64,000 nt of DNA, taken from Chachezhania sediminis (lineage in GTDB: Bacteria; Pseudomonadota; Alphaproteobacteria; Rhodobacterales; Rhodobacteraceae). The translations under genes and the position numbers were made by a program. Shown in pieces: positions 9,288 to 19,562 of this stretch (positions are counted from its first letter, which is position 1; each line of letters starts with the position of its first letter). The stretch spans positions 248,001 to 312,000 of the forward strand of contig NZ_VOPH01000001.1 in assembly GCF_009765275.1 (NCBI RefSeq), in the 5' to 3' direction. Below the pieces are notes generated by a model. That model was not told where the DNA came from. It searched no databases and saw nothing but the letters and a program-made list of their open reading frames with translations.

Positions 9288-10853
9288 TCAGGTGAAAGCG
9301 TCCGGCATGGCTGCCTTGCGCTCGGCGACATAGGCGGCCAGCTGGCCCGCGATTTCGGGGTCGAGATGCGGTTGCTGATAGGTGTTCAGCAGGTGATCGA
9401 CCCGGCGCGAGGCCAGTTCGAACGTATCGGGACTGCCGTCTTCCATCCAGGTTTCGAAAGGCTTCGTGTCATAGATGTCGGAAGACCAGAAGGCCGTCTT
9501 AAAGTTCGCTTGGGTATGGGCGCAACCAAGGAAGTGGCCGCCCGGACCGACTTCGCGCAGGGCGTCCATCGCCTGGGCATTGGCATCGGTGGCCACCCCT
9601 GCCGCCATCCGGTGCAGAACGCCCAACTGGTCGGCATCCATCACGAACTTCTCGAAGCTGGACACCAGTCCGCCTTCCAGCCAGCCACAGGCATGCAGCA
9701 TGAAGTTCACGCCGCCCATCAGCGCCGCGTTCAGCGTGTTGGCGGTTTCATAGGCCGCCTGCGCATCCGGCAGTTTCGACCCACACAGCGCGCCGCCCGA
9801 CCGGAACGGCACTCCCAGGCGGCGCGCCAGCTGGCCGGCACCGTAAAGAACCTGGCTGGCTTCGGCCGTGCCGAAGGTGGGCGCACCGGAATGCATGTCG
9901 ATCGAGGTTACGAAGGCCCCGAAGATCACTGGCGCACCGGGGCGCACCAGCTGCGAATAGGCGATGCCCGCCAGCACCTCGGCCAGGACCTGTGTCAGCG
10001 TGCCCAGCACCGAGACCGGCGACATCGCGCCGCCCACGATGAAGGGCGAGATGATGGAGGCCTGCCCGGCCTCGGCATAGACTTCCATCGCGCCCATCAT
10101 CGTGTCGTCGAAGGTCAGCGGCGAGTTGATGTTGATGAGCGACGTCATCACACAGTTCTGGGCCACGAAGTCCTTGCCGAAGAGGATTTCGCTCATCTCG
10201 ACCGAGTCGCGCGCACGGGACGGTTCGGTGACGGACCCCATATAAGGCTTGTCCGACAGGGTCATGTGAGCGTGCAGCATGTCGAAATGGCGCTTGTTCA
10301 CCGCGACATCGGTCGGTTCGCACAAGGTCCCGCCCGAATGGTGCACGTATTTCGACATGTAGGCCAGCTTCACGAAGGTTCGGAAATCCTCGATCGTGGC
10401 ATAGCGGCGTCCCTGCACCCGGTCGCGCACGAAGGGCGGTCCATAGACCGGCGCCAGCACCAGGGTATTGCCGCCGATCTCGACACTTTTCTGGGGATTG
10501 CGGGCATGCTGGGTGAACTTCGCGGGCGCGGTGGCACAGAGCTTGCGCGCCAGGCCGCGGGGGATCCGCACGCGCTCGCCCTCGATCTCGGCCCCGGCAT
10601 TGCGCCAGCGGTCCAACGCCTTGGGGTTGTTGACGAAGTTCACGCCGATCTCGGCCAGGACCGTTTCGGCGTTGGTTTCGATGATCTCCAGAGCTTCCTC
10701 GTCCAGAAGCTCTGTCACCGGGATGTTGCGTTCGATGAAGCGGGCCGTCTCGATCCGGACGGCCGTCCGCTCCGCCCGGCGTGCCGCACCGCCACCGCCC
10801 CGGCCCCGCCGGCCGCGGCCGGCCACTTCGCCTGTGTCACCCAAGTCGCTCAT
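9288..10853 (-). CDS. MttB-family (trimethylamine methyltransferase-like) protein, non-pyrrolysine
   Basis: The 521-residue protein belongs to the MttB superfamily, whose members move a methyl group from a quaternary or tertiary amine to a corrinoid protein. The first ~25 residues are a Gly/Arg-rich tail; the TIM-barrel domain follows (TNAETVLAEIGVNF through the C-terminal HLDPEIAGQLAAYV). The frame has no in-frame TAG, so it lacks the pyrrolysine of true trimethylamine methyltransferase and resembles the glycine-betaine (MtgB-type) branch. An AGGA site precedes the ATG. No corrinoid protein or reactivase is adjacent. The substrate cannot be told from sequence; glycine betaine or a related compound is an inference. 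Confidence 0.85.
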   Translation of the reverse strand: MSDLGDTGEVAGRGRRGRGGGGAARRAERTAVRIETARFIERNIPVTELLDEEALEIIETNAETVLAEIGVNFVNNPKALDRWRNAGAEIEGERVRIPRGLARKLCATAPAKFTQHARNPQKSVEIGGNTLVLAPVYGPPFVRDRVQGRRYATIEDFRTFVKLAYMSKYVHHSGGTLCEPTDVAVNKRHFDMLHAHMTLSDKPYMGSVTEPSRARDSVEMSEILFGKDFVAQNCVMTSLININSPLTFDDTMMGAMEVYAEAGQASIISPFIVGGAMSPVSVLGTLTQVLAEVLAGIAYSQLVRPGAPVIFGAFVTSIDMHSGAPTFGTAEASQVLYGAGQLARRLGVPFRSGGALCGSKLPDAQAAYETANTLNAALMGGVNFMLHACGWLEGGLVSSFEKFVMDADQLGVLHRMAAGVATDANAQAMDALREVGPGGHFLGCAHTQANFKTAFWSSDIYDTKPFETWMEDGSPDTFELASRRVDHLLNTYQQPHLDPEIAGQLAAYVAERKAAMPDAFT

Positions 10854-10991
10854 GTCAGGTCCTCATGGCCTCCTCCGCCGCGGGCTTGCCGCGGACTGAC
10901 CCGTGATAGCCCGGATCGGGCGGGCCCCGACGCGGTTTTTGCGGCGCGTCAGGGGGGAAAGCGACATGGACGGGCCTGCCAGCGACAGGAA

Positions 10992-11009
10992 CGGGCCCCG
11001 AAGGGCCCG
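10992..11009 (-). terminator. UUCG-loop hairpin after the stress-protein gene
   Basis: Read on the minus strand, CGGGCCC-TTCG-GGGCCCG is a perfect seven-base-pair stem with a stable UUCG loop. It lies between the universal stress protein stop (11057) and the MttB-family start (10853). No T tract follows, so it may be a weak terminator or an RNA-stability element. Confidence 0.5.
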
Positions 11010-11056
11010 CAGAAGACCGGTACAGCCCGGCACAGAAAGGGAACGGGGGATCTCGT

Positions 11057-11881
11057 TCAGCCGCGCACGATCAGGACGTCGCAGGGCGGATGACGAAGGA
11101 TTTCCTCGGTGAAGCTGCCCAGCACGGTCGGTGCCAGTCCGGCGCGGGCATGGGCACCGACGGCCAGAAGTTCGGGGTTCACGTTCGCGATGGTTTCGGC
11201 CAGCGCCTGCGAGCGACCGACCGAGCGCGGGATCGGCTTGGCGATTCCCGCCGGAAGCGGCGTTTCGGCCCACCACTTGTCCAGCGCGCCCTGGGCTTCC
11301 CTTTCGAACGGCTCGAAGGCCGACGCCGCCTGGCTGGGGGCGACCAGCCCGCGGTAAGGCACGTGATAGGCATGGAAGGCGGTCATCGATGCGGAGGGCG
11401 CCAGCATGTGGGCCGCGCGAATCGCGGCCGAGCACGACTGCGACAGGTCCACACCCGCGGCGATGCGTTCGTAATCGTGGTCGGCCGGGTTCTTCACCAG
11501 CAACACCGGCACCCGGCAGGCGCGCACGATCCGTTCCATCGTGGTGCCGGAAAACAGGTCCCAGAAGGGCCGCGGGCGATGCACGCCCATGCACAGCAGG
11601 TCGACGTCGTCCGCCATCGTCGCCTCGACGATGCTGCGGACCGGGTCCGCCACGGCCACCCGGATCTCGACCGCGTGGTCCGAAATCGACGCGCAGAGCT
11701 TGGTCAGCGCGCTGGTGGCTTCTTCCTTCATCTGCTCGACGATCTTGACCGGCAGGTCATCGTCCACGACCGACAGGACCGTCAGGCGCGCGCCGGTCGC
11801 CTCGGCCACGCGATAGGCGCGGCGCAGCGCCCGCTCCGATCGAGTGGACAGATCCGAAGCCATCAGAATGTGCTTGAACAT
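11057..11881 (-). CDS. Tandem universal stress protein
   Basis: The 274-residue cytosolic protein consists of two UspA-type domains. The first begins FKHILMASDLSTRSERAL and ends in a nucleotide-binding-like CRVPVLLVKN; the second starts DYERIAAGVDLSQSC and ends GSFTEEILRHPPCDVLIVRG, where the G-(9)-G-S/T-type phosphate loop is partly kept. The ATG at 11881 follows AGGAGA on the minus strand; the frame extends 19 codons upstream. Tandem Usp proteins are commonly induced by starvation or oxidative stress, but nothing here shows the signal. Confidence 0.88.
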   Translation of the reverse strand: MFKHILMASDLSTRSERALRRAYRVAEATGARLTVLSVVDDDLPVKIVEQMKEEATSALTKLCASISDHAVEIRVAVADPVRSIVEATMADDVDLLCMGVHRPRPFWDLFSGTTMERIVRACRVPVLLVKNPADHDYERIAAGVDLSQSCSAAIRAAHMLAPSASMTAFHAYHVPYRGLVAPSQAASAFEPFEREAQGALDKWWAETPLPAGIAKPIPRSVGRSQALAETIANVNPELLAVGAHARAGLAPTVLGSFTEEILRHPPCDVLIVRG

Positions 11882-12036
11882 CGCAAAATCTCCTGTCGCG
11901 AAAAGCGGCAAGGCAACGGGCCGCGCCAAATTTTCCAAGACTTAGGAACGAAATGCCTGCGTACAACCGTACGACGTGTCGCAACCCCCGTCCGCGACCT
12001 CTTGCGCAGGACCTTGCGGCGGCTTAGTGCGTGTCC

Positions 12037-13596
12037 ATGTCCCAGATCTCGCACGAACTCCTTCTGATCATCGACTTCGGCAGCCAGGTGACGCAGCTGA
12101 TCGCGCGGCGCCTGAGAGAGCTGAATGTCTATTGCGAAATCCGCCCCTACCAGACGGTCACGGCCGATCTGCTGAAGGAGCTGGCGCCAAAGGCGGTCAT
12201 CTTCTCGGGCGGGCCGGAATCTGTCACCAATCCCGACAGTCCCCGCGCCCCGGCCGAGGTGTTCGACCTGGGCGTGCCGATCCTGGGGATCTGCTATGGT
12301 CAGCAGGTGATGATGCACCAGCTGGGCGGCGAAGTGATTTCCGGCCACGGCACCGCCGAATTCGGGCGCGCGAAGGTGACCGAGGTGGAACCGCTGGAAC
12401 TGCTGGAAGGCTGGTTCCAGGACGGCCCCGAACAGGTCTGGATGAGCCATGGCGACCATGTCAGCCGGCTGGCGCCGGGCTTTACCGTCTACGGCACATC
12501 GCCCAATGCGCCCTTTGCCATCACCGCGGATGTCGAACGCCGGTTCTTTGCCGTGCAGTTCCACCCGGAGGTACACCACACGCCCAACGGCAAGGTGCTT
12601 TACGAAAACTTCGTGAAGCTGGCCGGCTTCAAGGGCGACTGGACCATGGCCGCCTACCGCGAGGAGATGGTCAACGTCATCCGCGAACAGGTGGGCGATG
12701 CCAAGGTCATCTGCGCGCTGTCCGGCGGCGTCGACAGTTCCGTGGCCGCGGCCCTGATCCACGAGGCGATCGGCGAGAACCTGACCTGCGTCTTCGTCGA
12801 TCACGGCCTGCTGCGCCTGAACGAAGCCGAGGAAGTCGTGGGCATGTTCCGCGACCACATGAACCTGTCGGTCATCCACGCGCAGGAGCAGGAGCTGTTC
12901 CTGGGCGAGCTTGACGGCGTGTCGGACCCGGAAACCAAGCGCAAGATCATCGGGCGCCTGTTTATCGACGTGTTCCAGAAATACGCCGACCAGATCGAAG
13001 GCGCGCGTTTCCTGGCGCAAGGCACGCTTTACCCCGACGTGATCGAATCGGTCTCGTTCTCGGGCGGGCCGTCGCACACGATCAAGTCCCACCACAACGT
13101 GGGAGGCCTGCCGGAAAAGATGGGCCTGAAGCTGGTCGAACCGCTGCGCGAGCTGTTCAAGGACGAGGTCCGCGAACTGGGCCGCGAACTGGGCCTGCCG
13201 GAGCATTTCATCGGCCGCCACCCCTTCCCCGGGCCCGGCCTTGCGATCCGCTGCCCCGGCGAGATCACCCGCGAGAAGCTGGAGATCCTGCGCCGCGCCG
13301 ATGCCGTTTACATCGACCAGATCCGCAAGCACGGTCTTTACGACGAGATCTGGCAGGCCTTCGTCGCCATCCTTCCCGTCCGCACCGTGGGCGTGATGGG
13401 CGATGCGCGCAGCTATGACTTCGCCTGCGCTCTGCGGGCCGTGACATCGGTCGACGGGATGACGGCGGATTACTATCCGTTCAGCCACGATTTTCTTGGC
13501 GAAACCGCGACCCGCATCATCAACGAGGTCAAGGGCATCAACCGGGTGACCTACGATATCACCTCGAAGCCTCCGGGCACCATCGAGTGGGAATGA
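12037..13596 (+). CDS. guaA: GMP synthase (glutamine-hydrolysing)
   Basis: GuaA converts XMP to GMP in the last step of guanine nucleotide synthesis. The ~519-residue protein has the class I glutamine amidotransferase domain ([10 protein letters not shown] with the catalytic Cys; FHPEVHHTP with the His), the ATP-pyrophosphatase domain ([11 protein letters not shown]) and the dimerisation domain ending KPPGTIEWE. The ATG at 12037 is two codons after a GTG at 12031; either could be used, and no strong ribosome site decides it. The gene is transcribed rightward, diverging from the stress protein gene. Confidence 0.96.
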   Translation: MSQISHELLLIIDFGSQVTQLIARRLRELNVYCEIRPYQTVTADLLKELAPKAVIFSGGPESVTNPDSPRAPAEVFDLGVPILGICYGQQVMMHQLGGEVISGHGTAEFGRAKVTEVEPLELLEGWFQDGPEQVWMSHGDHVSRLAPGFTVYGTSPNAPFAITADVERRFFAVQFHPEVHHTPNGKVLYENFVKLAGFKGDWTMAAYREEMVNVIREQVGDAKVICALSGGVDSSVAAALIHEAIGENLTCVFVDHGLLRLNEAEEVVGMFRDHMNLSVIHAQEQELFLGELDGVSDPETKRKIIGRLFIDVFQKYADQIEGARFLAQGTLYPDVIESVSFSGGPSHTIKSHHNVGGLPEKMGLKLVEPLRELFKDEVRELGRELGLPEHFIGRHPFPGPGLAIRCPGEITREKLEILRRADAVYIDQIRKHGLYDEIWQAFVAILPVRTVGVMGDARSYDFACALRAVTSVDGMTADYYPFSHDFLGETATRIINEVKGINRVTYDITSKPPGTIEWE

Positions 13597-13649
13597 TCGA
13601 TGGTCCGGGGCACCGCACCCTTCGGCCGCACTGACAGCGGACACAGCGC

Positions 13650-14537
13650 ATGAGCCCGATCGTCAAGGCCGGGTTCTGGATGATCGGCGCGATCGTCGCT
13701 TTCTCGCTGATGGCGGTGGCGGGCCGGTCGGCCTCGGTCGTGCACGATACGTTCGAGATCATGTTCTATCGCTCCATCGTCGGCGTGCTGATCGTCAGCG
13801 CGGTGCTGACGGTGCGCGGCCGGTGGTCGGATGTCACCACACGACGCTTCGGCGAACAGCTGCTGCGGAACGGCGCGCATTTCACGGCGCAGAACCTGTG
13901 GCTCGCCTCGGTCACCATGATCCCGCTGGCGCAGGTCTTCGCGCTGGAATTCACCTCGCCCATCTGGGTTCTCCTGATGGCGCCCCTCCTGCTGGGCGAG
14001 CGGCTGACACAGGTGCGCATGGTCTCGGCCCTGCTGGGCTTTGCCGGCGTGCTGCTGGTGGCGCAGCCCACCGTGTCGAGCATCGATCCCGGTATCGTCT
14101 ACGGTGCCGTGGCCGCGATCTTCTTCGGGCTGTCCTTCATCTTCACCAAACGCCTGACCCGGACTGAAAAGGTGGCCTGCATCCTGTTCTGGCTGACATC
14201 CATGCAGCTGGTCTTCGGGCTGGTCGCTTCGGGCATCGACGGCCATATCGGCCTGCCGACGCTGGCGACGCTGCCCTGGCTGGTGGTCATCGGGCTGTGC
14301 GGACTGGGTGCGCATTTCTGCGTGACCAACGCGCTGGCGCTGGCGCCGGCCACGACCGTGGTGCCCTTCGACTTCGTCCGCCTGCCGGTCATCGCGGTGG
14401 TCGGCATGTTCCTTTACAACGAGGCATTGAATCTCTGGGTCTTCGTCGGTGCCGCGCTGATCTTCGGCGGGAACTACATCAATATCGTTGCGGAAAATCG
14501 CAAGCTCCGGGTCGCCGCAGCGGCGGGCGCGGAATAA
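13650..14537 (+). CDS. EamA-family (DMT) transporter
   Basis: The 295-residue inner-membrane protein has about ten hydrophobic segments arranged as two EamA repeats, the drug/metabolite transporter architecture. Characteristic pieces are SIVGVLIVSAVLTV, FTSPIWVLLMAPLLLGERLT and the second-repeat VGMFLYNEALNLW. Such proteins export or import amino acids, nucleobases or other metabolites; the substrate is not evident. It starts 53 bases after guaA and is followed 10 bases later by a second EamA gene, so the three may be one transcript. Confidence 0.85.
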   Translation: MSPIVKAGFWMIGAIVAFSLMAVAGRSASVVHDTFEIMFYRSIVGVLIVSAVLTVRGRWSDVTTRRFGEQLLRNGAHFTAQNLWLASVTMIPLAQVFALEFTSPIWVLLMAPLLLGERLTQVRMVSALLGFAGVLLVAQPTVSSIDPGIVYGAVAAIFFGLSFIFTKRLTRTEKVACILFWLTSMQLVFGLVASGIDGHIGLPTLATLPWLVVIGLCGLGAHFCVTNALALAPATTVVPFDFVRLPVIAVVGMFLYNEALNLWVFVGAALIFGGNYINIVAENRKLRVAAAAGAE

Positions 14538-14547
14538 CCTTGCGGGC

Positions 14548-15507
14548 ATGACCCAGCAAAAAACCCTGTCGCCCCGCGACTGGTCCCTTCTGTTCCTTCT
14601 GGCCCTGATCTGGGGCGGCACCTTCCCATCCGCCCGGATCGTGGTGATGGAGATCCCGCCCCTGACAGCGGTACTGCACCGAACCTTCTGGGCCGCCTGC
14701 GCGCTGTGGATCGTGGTTCTGGCAACCCGCCAGCCGGTGCCGAAGGACCCCAGGGTCTGGGGTGCCTTCCTGGTGATGGGGATCATCAACAACGCCCTGC
14801 CCTTTTCGCTTCAGGCCTGGGCACAGGTCCATATCGAAAGCGGGCTGGCCGCGATCCTGAATGCCTCGACCGCGATCTTCGGGGTGCTGGTGGCGGCGCT
14901 GGTCTTCGCGGACGAGAAGCTGACCGCGCGGCGGACCGTCGGCGTGGTGCTGGGCTTCCTGGGCGTGGCCACGACCGTAGGCCTGACGAACCTGATGGCG
15001 CTGGACCTGCGCAGCATGGCGCAGATCGCGGTGATCGCGGCCACGGTCAGCTATGCCTTTGCCGGCGCCTTCGGACGGATCTACCTGTCGAAGATGCCGC
15101 CCATCGTGGCCGCCGCCGGAATGCTGACTGGCGGCGCCGTCTGCATGGCACCCGCGGCGCTGTATCATGACGGCGTTCCCAGCCTGGACCTGACGGCCGT
15201 GACCTGGACCGCGCTTGGCTATTACGCGCTGGTCGCGACAGCCGGGGCCTTCCTGCTCTACTACAGGATCCTGTCCACCGCAGGGTCGGGCAACCTATTG
15301 CTGGTCACACTGCTGGTCGCGCCCGTCGCCATCGTGCTGGGGACCGTCATTCTGGACGAGGCGCTGGCGCCGCGGGCCTTCATCGGCTTCGCGATCCTGG
15401 GGGCCGGGCTTCTGACGTTGAACGGCACGTTCTTCCGCGGCACGCTTCTGCGGCGGTTTCGCAAGGTTCCCCCGCCAGCGTCCGCTCCGGTGCCGCCCTG
15501 CGATTGA
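14548..15507 (+). CDS. EamA-family (DMT) transporter
   Basis: The 319-residue paralogue of the preceding protein has the two-repeat EamA layout: LIWGGTFPSARIVV at the N-terminus, AQVHIESGLAAILNASTAIFGVLVAAL in the first repeat and VAPVAIVLGTVILDEALAPRAF in the second. The ATG at 14548, ten bases after the first transporter's stop, gives a normal N-terminus; an upstream in-frame start lies inside the previous gene. Whether the two act as partners or independently is unknown. Confidence 0.83.
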   Translation: MTQQKTLSPRDWSLLFLLALIWGGTFPSARIVVMEIPPLTAVLHRTFWAACALWIVVLATRQPVPKDPRVWGAFLVMGIINNALPFSLQAWAQVHIESGLAAILNASTAIFGVLVAALVFADEKLTARRTVGVVLGFLGVATTVGLTNLMALDLRSMAQIAVIAATVSYAFAGAFGRIYLSKMPPIVAAAGMLTGGAVCMAPAALYHDGVPSLDLTAVTWTALGYYALVATAGAFLLYYRILSTAGSGNLLLVTLLVAPVAIVLGTVILDEALAPRAFIGFAILGAGLLTLNGTFFRGTLLRRFRKVPPPASAPVPPCD

Positions 15508-15559
15508 CCCTCGCGGCCGCTCTGCTAATCAGGCTGCGGGAAAGCGACGGGGACTGGCC

Positions 15560-16432
15560 ATGATCTACAATTCCGGGGCGGAATGGCGCGCCGCGCCGCA
15601 AAAGCGCATTCTGGTTTTCGGGATGTCGGGCCTGGGCAAGACCCATCTGTCCCACATGCTGCGCGAAAGCGGCGAGTGGTTCCACTACTCCATCGATTAC
15701 CGGATCGGCACCTGTTACATGGGCGAATACATCGCCGACGATGCCCGCGCGCACATGATGCAGATCCCGTTCCTGCGCGGCCTTCTTCTGTCGGACTCGA
15801 TCCAGGTGATCCCCAACATCTCGTTTTCCAACCTGAATGCCGTCACCGCCTATCTGGGCAAGCCCGGCGATCCGGACAAGGGCGGCCGGCCCATCGACGA
15901 ATTCCGCGAACGGCAGGCCCAGTTCCGCACGGCCGAGATCCGGGCGCTGCTGGATACCGATTACTTCATCCGCCGGTCGGAACGGCTCTACGGCTATCCG
16001 CATTTCATCTGCGATACCGGTGGATCGATCTGCGAATGGGTGGATCCAGAAGACCCCGACGACGTGGTGCTGAAGGCCCTGTCGGACACCACGCTGATGA
16101 TCTGGCTGAAGGGGGACGAGGAACACACCGCGTCCCTGATCCGCCGCTTCGACAAGGCGCCAAAGCCCATGTCCTACCAGGCGGAATTCCTGGACCGGAC
16201 ATGGGCCGCCTATCTTGCGGAATCGGGTGCGTCACCGGACCGTGTGGATCCGGACGCCTTCATCCGTTACGCCTATGCGCGTGCCCTTGCGCATCGCCAG
16301 CCAAGATACGAGGCGATGGCCCGCTGGGGCGTGACCGTGCCGGCCGCCAAGGTCGAAGGGATCTCGGACACCGGGACCTTCATCGACGTGATCGCCGAGG
16401 CCATCGACGACCGCGTGGCGACCGGCGCATAG
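15560..16432 (+). CDS. P-loop ATPase/kinase-like protein of unknown function
   Basis: The 290-residue cytosolic protein has a clear Walker A motif, FGMSGLGKTHLS (residues 20-31), and an HFICDTGGSICEW segment that may carry the Walker B function. The rest is rich in charged and aromatic residues. I know similar proteins only from Rhodobacterales, annotated simply as ATPases, so no substrate is assigned. The ATG at 15560 follows a weak GGGGA site. It ends 327 bases before metA; a GGACCG/CGGTCC hairpin (16438-16455) follows the stop. Confidence 0.65.
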   Translation: MIYNSGAEWRAAPQKRILVFGMSGLGKTHLSHMLRESGEWFHYSIDYRIGTCYMGEYIADDARAHMMQIPFLRGLLLSDSIQVIPNISFSNLNAVTAYLGKPGDPDKGGRPIDEFRERQAQFRTAEIRALLDTDYFIRRSERLYGYPHFICDTGGSICEWVDPEDPDDVVLKALSDTTLMIWLKGDEEHTASLIRRFDKAPKPMSYQAEFLDRTWAAYLAESGASPDRVDPDAFIRYAYARALAHRQPRYEAMARWGVTVPAAKVEGISDTGTFIDVIAEAIDDRVATGA

Positions 16433-16759
16433 GACCCGGACCGTTCCTTCGGTCCAACACGGGTCTGCCCCTGACAGACGGTCCCGCAAAGAAGGATCGC
16501 ACCTGCGCCCGACGCCCCCGTGCAACCCTCTTTCCCGAACGGAACATGGGTTCGCGCGCGGTGGTGCATCCGATCTTGCGGGGTCATCGGGCGGGGCCTG
16601 GCGGTCGGCATGCCGCGCACACGATCCGGGACAGCGCACCCGTTCGTTCCCGCCGCGTGGCAGATCGTGCCAATTGCCCGTAAGGGACACAGCTCCGGGC
16701 CGTTGACACCGGCACGGGCAGGACTATTTCGAGCGAGCCAATCACAAGGATATCTTCCG
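16433..16759 (+). other. Intergenic region upstream of metA
   Basis: This 327-base spacer contains a six-base-pair hairpin after the ATPase stop and a good promoter close to metA. I see no open frame with coding character and no SAM-II or SAM/SAH riboswitch core. Confidence 0.6.
16703..16730 (+). promoter_or_regulatory. Sigma-70 type promoter of metA
   Basis: TTGACA (16703-16708) and TATTTC (16725-16730) are separated by 16 bases, 29 bases before the metA ATG. This predicts a leader of about 22 bases, too short for a riboswitch. Confidence 0.65.
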
Positions 16760-17677
16760 ATGCCCATCAAGCTTCCATCCGATCTGCCAGCCTTCGACGT
16801 GCTTCGGCGCGAAGGCGTCATGGTCATGGCGGAAGACGCGGCAATGCGGCAGGACATCAGGCCGCTGAAGATCGGCCTGCTGAACCTCATGCCCAAGAAG
16901 ATCCAGACGGAAACGCAGTTCGCCCGCCTGATAGGGGCCACGCCACTGCAGATCGATTTTCAGCTGATCGCGCTGAACGGGCACAATCCCAAGAACACGT
17001 CGTCCGATCACATGGACAGCTTCTATCGCACCTTCGACGAGGTCCGGGGCGACAAGTTCGACGGCTTCATTATCACTGGCGCCCCGGTGGAAACGCTGGA
17101 ATTCCCGGAAGTCACCTATTGGGACGAACTGAAGACGATCATGGACTGGACCCAGACCAACGTCCATTCCACCTTCGGCGTCTGCTGGGGCGGAATGGCG
17201 ATGATCTCGCATTTCCATGGCGTGCAGAAGCACCTGCTGACGGAAAAGGCCTTTGGCTGCTTCCGGCACGACAATCTTGTGCCGGCCTCCCCCTATCTGA
17301 ACGGGTTTTCCGACAACTTCGTGATCCCGGTCAGCCGCTGGACCGAGATGAAGCAGGCCGAGATCGACACCGTTCCCGGCCTGACCACGCTTCTGGGCTC
17401 GACCGAGGTCGGCCCCTGCCTGGTCGAGGATCCGGGGCATCGCGCGCTCTATATCTTCAACCATTTCGAATACGACCGGGACACGCTGAAACAGGAATAT
17501 GACCGCGACGTGGCCAATGGCACGCCGATTGCTATTCCGGTGAACTATTACCCGGACGACGATCCGTCGAAGCCGCCGCAGAACCGCTGGCGGTCGCAGG
17601 CGCATCTTCTTTACGGGAACTGGATCAACCAGATCTACCAGACCACGCCCTACGAAATGGATGAGATTGGCCGTTAA
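16760..17677 (+). CDS. metAA: Homoserine O-acetyltransferase, MetA type
   Basis: The 305-residue cytosolic enzyme acylates homoserine in methionine synthesis. MetA-family features are [25 protein letters not shown], the catalytic cysteine in FGVCWGGMA and the C-terminal HxFxHFEY-type element [16 protein letters not shown]. In the acyl-CoA selectivity loop the sequence reads [10 protein letters not shown]. coli MetA has Gly and succinyl specificity at the Glu position, whereas Glu marks acetyl-CoA users in characterised homologues. I therefore infer acetyl-CoA specificity. The ATG at 16760 matches the family; the frame continues 80 codons upstream without homology. Confidence 0.92.
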   Translation: MPIKLPSDLPAFDVLRREGVMVMAEDAAMRQDIRPLKIGLLNLMPKKIQTETQFARLIGATPLQIDFQLIALNGHNPKNTSSDHMDSFYRTFDEVRGDKFDGFIITGAPVETLEFPEVTYWDELKTIMDWTQTNVHSTFGVCWGGMAMISHFHGVQKHLLTEKAFGCFRHDNLVPASPYLNGFSDNFVIPVSRWTEMKQAEIDTVPGLTTLLGSTEVGPCLVEDPGHRALYIFNHFEYDRDTLKQEYDRDVANGTPIAIPVNYYPDDDPSKPPQNRWRSQAHLLYGNWINQIYQTTPYEMDEIGR

Positions 17678-18626
17678 GATCCTCCTCGCGCTTGCCGCAT
17701 GCCTGATCGCGTTCTGGGCCTTCGTGCTCTGGCGCGCGGGCGAGCGGGAAGCGCGGGCCGAGGCGGCGTTTCCGCCCCAGGGCCAGTTGATCGAGGTCGA
17801 CGGCAACACCATCCACGCGCTGGTGATGGGCGAAGGCCCGGACGTGGTGCTGATCCACGGATCGGGCGGCAACCTGCGGGACATGACCTTCCGTCTGGCC
17901 CCGGCGCTGGCCGACCGGTATCGCGTGATCGTCCTGGACCGGCCCGGCTTCGGCTATTCGCCCCGGATGCCGGGCCGGGAAAGCATCGCCGACCAGGCCA
18001 ATATCCTGTCACAGGCGGCACAGGCACTGGAGGCGGACAAACCCGTCGTCCTTGGCCATTCCTATGGCGGCGCCGTGGCGCTGGCCTGGGCGGTTCGCCA
18101 TCCCGACCGGCTGTCGGCCCTGGTGCCGGTCGCCTCGCCCTCGCAGACCTGGGACGAACCGCTGGATCCGCTGTATCAGGTAACGTCCTCCGGGATCGGG
18201 CAGGTCGTCGCGGTGCCGCTGCTGACGGCCTTCGTGCCGGACACCACCGTCGCCGATGCCCTCCTGTCGATCTTCGCTCCCGAAGAGCCGCCCGAAGAGT
18301 ACGCCGCTCACGTGGGTCCCGGCCTGACGCTGCGCCGAGCCTCGATGGCCGCCAACGGCGTGCAGCGCGCCACCCTGCGGGACGAGATCGCCGCCCTTGT
18401 TCCCCGTTACGGACAGATCGCCGTCCCGACCGAGATCGTGCATGGCACGGCCGACACCACAGTCGGGCTGGAACGCCATGCCGTGCCATTGGCCCGGGCC
18501 GTGGACGGCGCGAACCTGACCCCCGTGCAGGGCGCCGGGCACATGCCGCATCACACCGCGACAGACCGGATCGCCGCGGCCGTGGACCGGGCCGCACGGC
18601 GCGCGGATTTGCGTGAAGCGGATTAA
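17661..18626 (+). CDS. Alpha/beta hydrolase with N-terminal membrane anchor
   Basis: The 321-residue protein starts with a hydrophobic segment ([20 protein letters not shown]) that should anchor it in the inner membrane. The hydrolase fold follows: LIHGSGGN oxyanion region, nucleophile elbow GHSYGG, acid near [10 protein letters not shown] and the histidine in GAGHMPHH. The substrate is unknown. The ATG at 17661 overlaps the 3' end of metA by 17 bases, suggesting co-transcription with metA, although no methionine-related role is evident. Confidence 0.85.
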   Translation: MRLAVKILLALAACLIAFWAFVLWRAGEREARAEAAFPPQGQLIEVDGNTIHALVMGEGPDVVLIHGSGGNLRDMTFRLAPALADRYRVIVLDRPGFGYSPRMPGRESIADQANILSQAAQALEADKPVVLGHSYGGAVALAWAVRHPDRLSALVPVASPSQTWDEPLDPLYQVTSSGIGQVVAVPLLTAFVPDTTVADALLSIFAPEEPPEEYAAHVGPGLTLRRASMAANGVQRATLRDEIAALVPRYGQIAVPTEIVHGTADTTVGLERHAVPLARAVDGANLTPVQGAGHMPHHTATDRIAAAVDRAARRADLREAD

Positions 18627-18692
18627 CATTCCATATAGAGAAGGGTAGCAAGGTGCACCGCCCGTCGGCCGCGCCGCCCGAAAGGAAACCCC

Positions 18693-19562
18693 ATGGACCT
18701 GCCCTTCGACGGCGCCATCTCCCGGTATTTCAAGAACGACGCGCCGGCGGACCTGCGCCGCGCGATCAAGGATGCCTCGGCCCGCGATATCCTGAGCCCC
18801 GGCTATCCCTATCCCGCGCGGATGCCGTCGAAGGACTACGAACGGGAATACGACCAGCTTCAGATCGAACTGGTGCGGATGCAGGCCTGGGTCAAGGAAA
18901 CCGGCCAGCGGATCGCGATCCTGTTCGAAGGCCGCGACGCTGCCGGCAAGGGCGGCACGATCAAGCGCTTCGTGGAAAACCTGAACACCCGCGGCGCCCG
19001 CGTGGTGGCCCTGCCCAAGCCCACGGACGAGGAAGCCACCCAGTGGTATTTCCAGCGCTATGTCGAACACCTGCCCGCCGCCGGTGAAATCGTGTTCTTC
19101 GACCGCAGCTGGTACAATCGCGCCATCGTGGAAAAGGTCTTCGACTTCTGCACTGTCGAACAGCGGGAAAAGTTCTTTCGCCAGGTCCTGCCGTTCGAAC
19201 AGATGCTGGTGGGCGACGGCATCCGGCTTTACAAGTTCTGGATCAGCATCGGGCGGGCCGAACAGCTGCGCCGTTTCCTGGCCCGCGAACAGGATCTGCT
19301 GAAACAGTGGAAACTGTCCCGCGTCGATGTCGAAGGCCTGGCCAAGTGGGACGACTACACCAAGGCGATCGAGGAAACCTTCCTGCGCAGCCATTCCGAA
19401 CTGGCGCCCTGGACCGTGGTCCGCGGCGACGACAAGCGCCGCGCGCGGCTGGCGGCGATCCGGCGGGTGCTGGTGGACCTCGACTACGACCGCAAGGATG
19501 CCCAGGCGCTTGGCACCCTGGATCCGCTGTTGTGCGGGGGTCCCGACCTCTACGATGACTAA
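18693..19562 (+). CDS. ppk2: Polyphosphate kinase 2
   Basis: PPK2 transfers phosphate between polyphosphate and nucleoside diphosphates, typically making ATP or GTP from polyphosphate. The 289-residue protein has the Walker [10 protein letters not shown] (residues 80-88), Walker B-like [10 protein letters not shown] and the lid region [15 protein letters not shown] followed by KQWKLSRVD, all hallmarks of the family. Length and motifs fit the class I type that prefers nucleoside diphosphates. Its stop overlaps the start of a TetR regulator, so the two are likely one operon. Confidence 0.92.
   Translation: MDLPFDGAISRYFKNDAPADLRRAIKDASARDILSPGYPYPARMPSKDYEREYDQLQIELVRMQAWVKETGQRIAILFEGRDAAGKGGTIKRFVENLNTRGARVVALPKPTDEEATQWYFQRYVEHLPAAGEIVFFDRSWYNRAIVEKVFDFCTVEQREKFFRQVLPFEQMLVGDGIRLYKFWISIGRAEQLRRFLAREQDLLKQWKLSRVDVEGLAKWDDYTKAIEETFLRSHSELAPWTVVRGDDKRRARLAAIRRVLVDLDYDRKDAQALGTLDPLLCGGPDLYDD

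Noticed and set aside
9288-10853. Pyrrolysine-containing trimethylamine methyltransferase
   Set aside because: The frame has no in-frame TAG codon.
9366-11093. 575-codon open frame opposite the MttB-family gene
   Set aside because: It is a mirror of the coding strand in high-GC DNA, with Gly/Arg/His-rich composition and no family sequence.
16433-16759. SAM-II or other riboswitch before metA
   Set aside because: A good promoter lies only 29 bases from the ATG and no riboswitch core was recognised.
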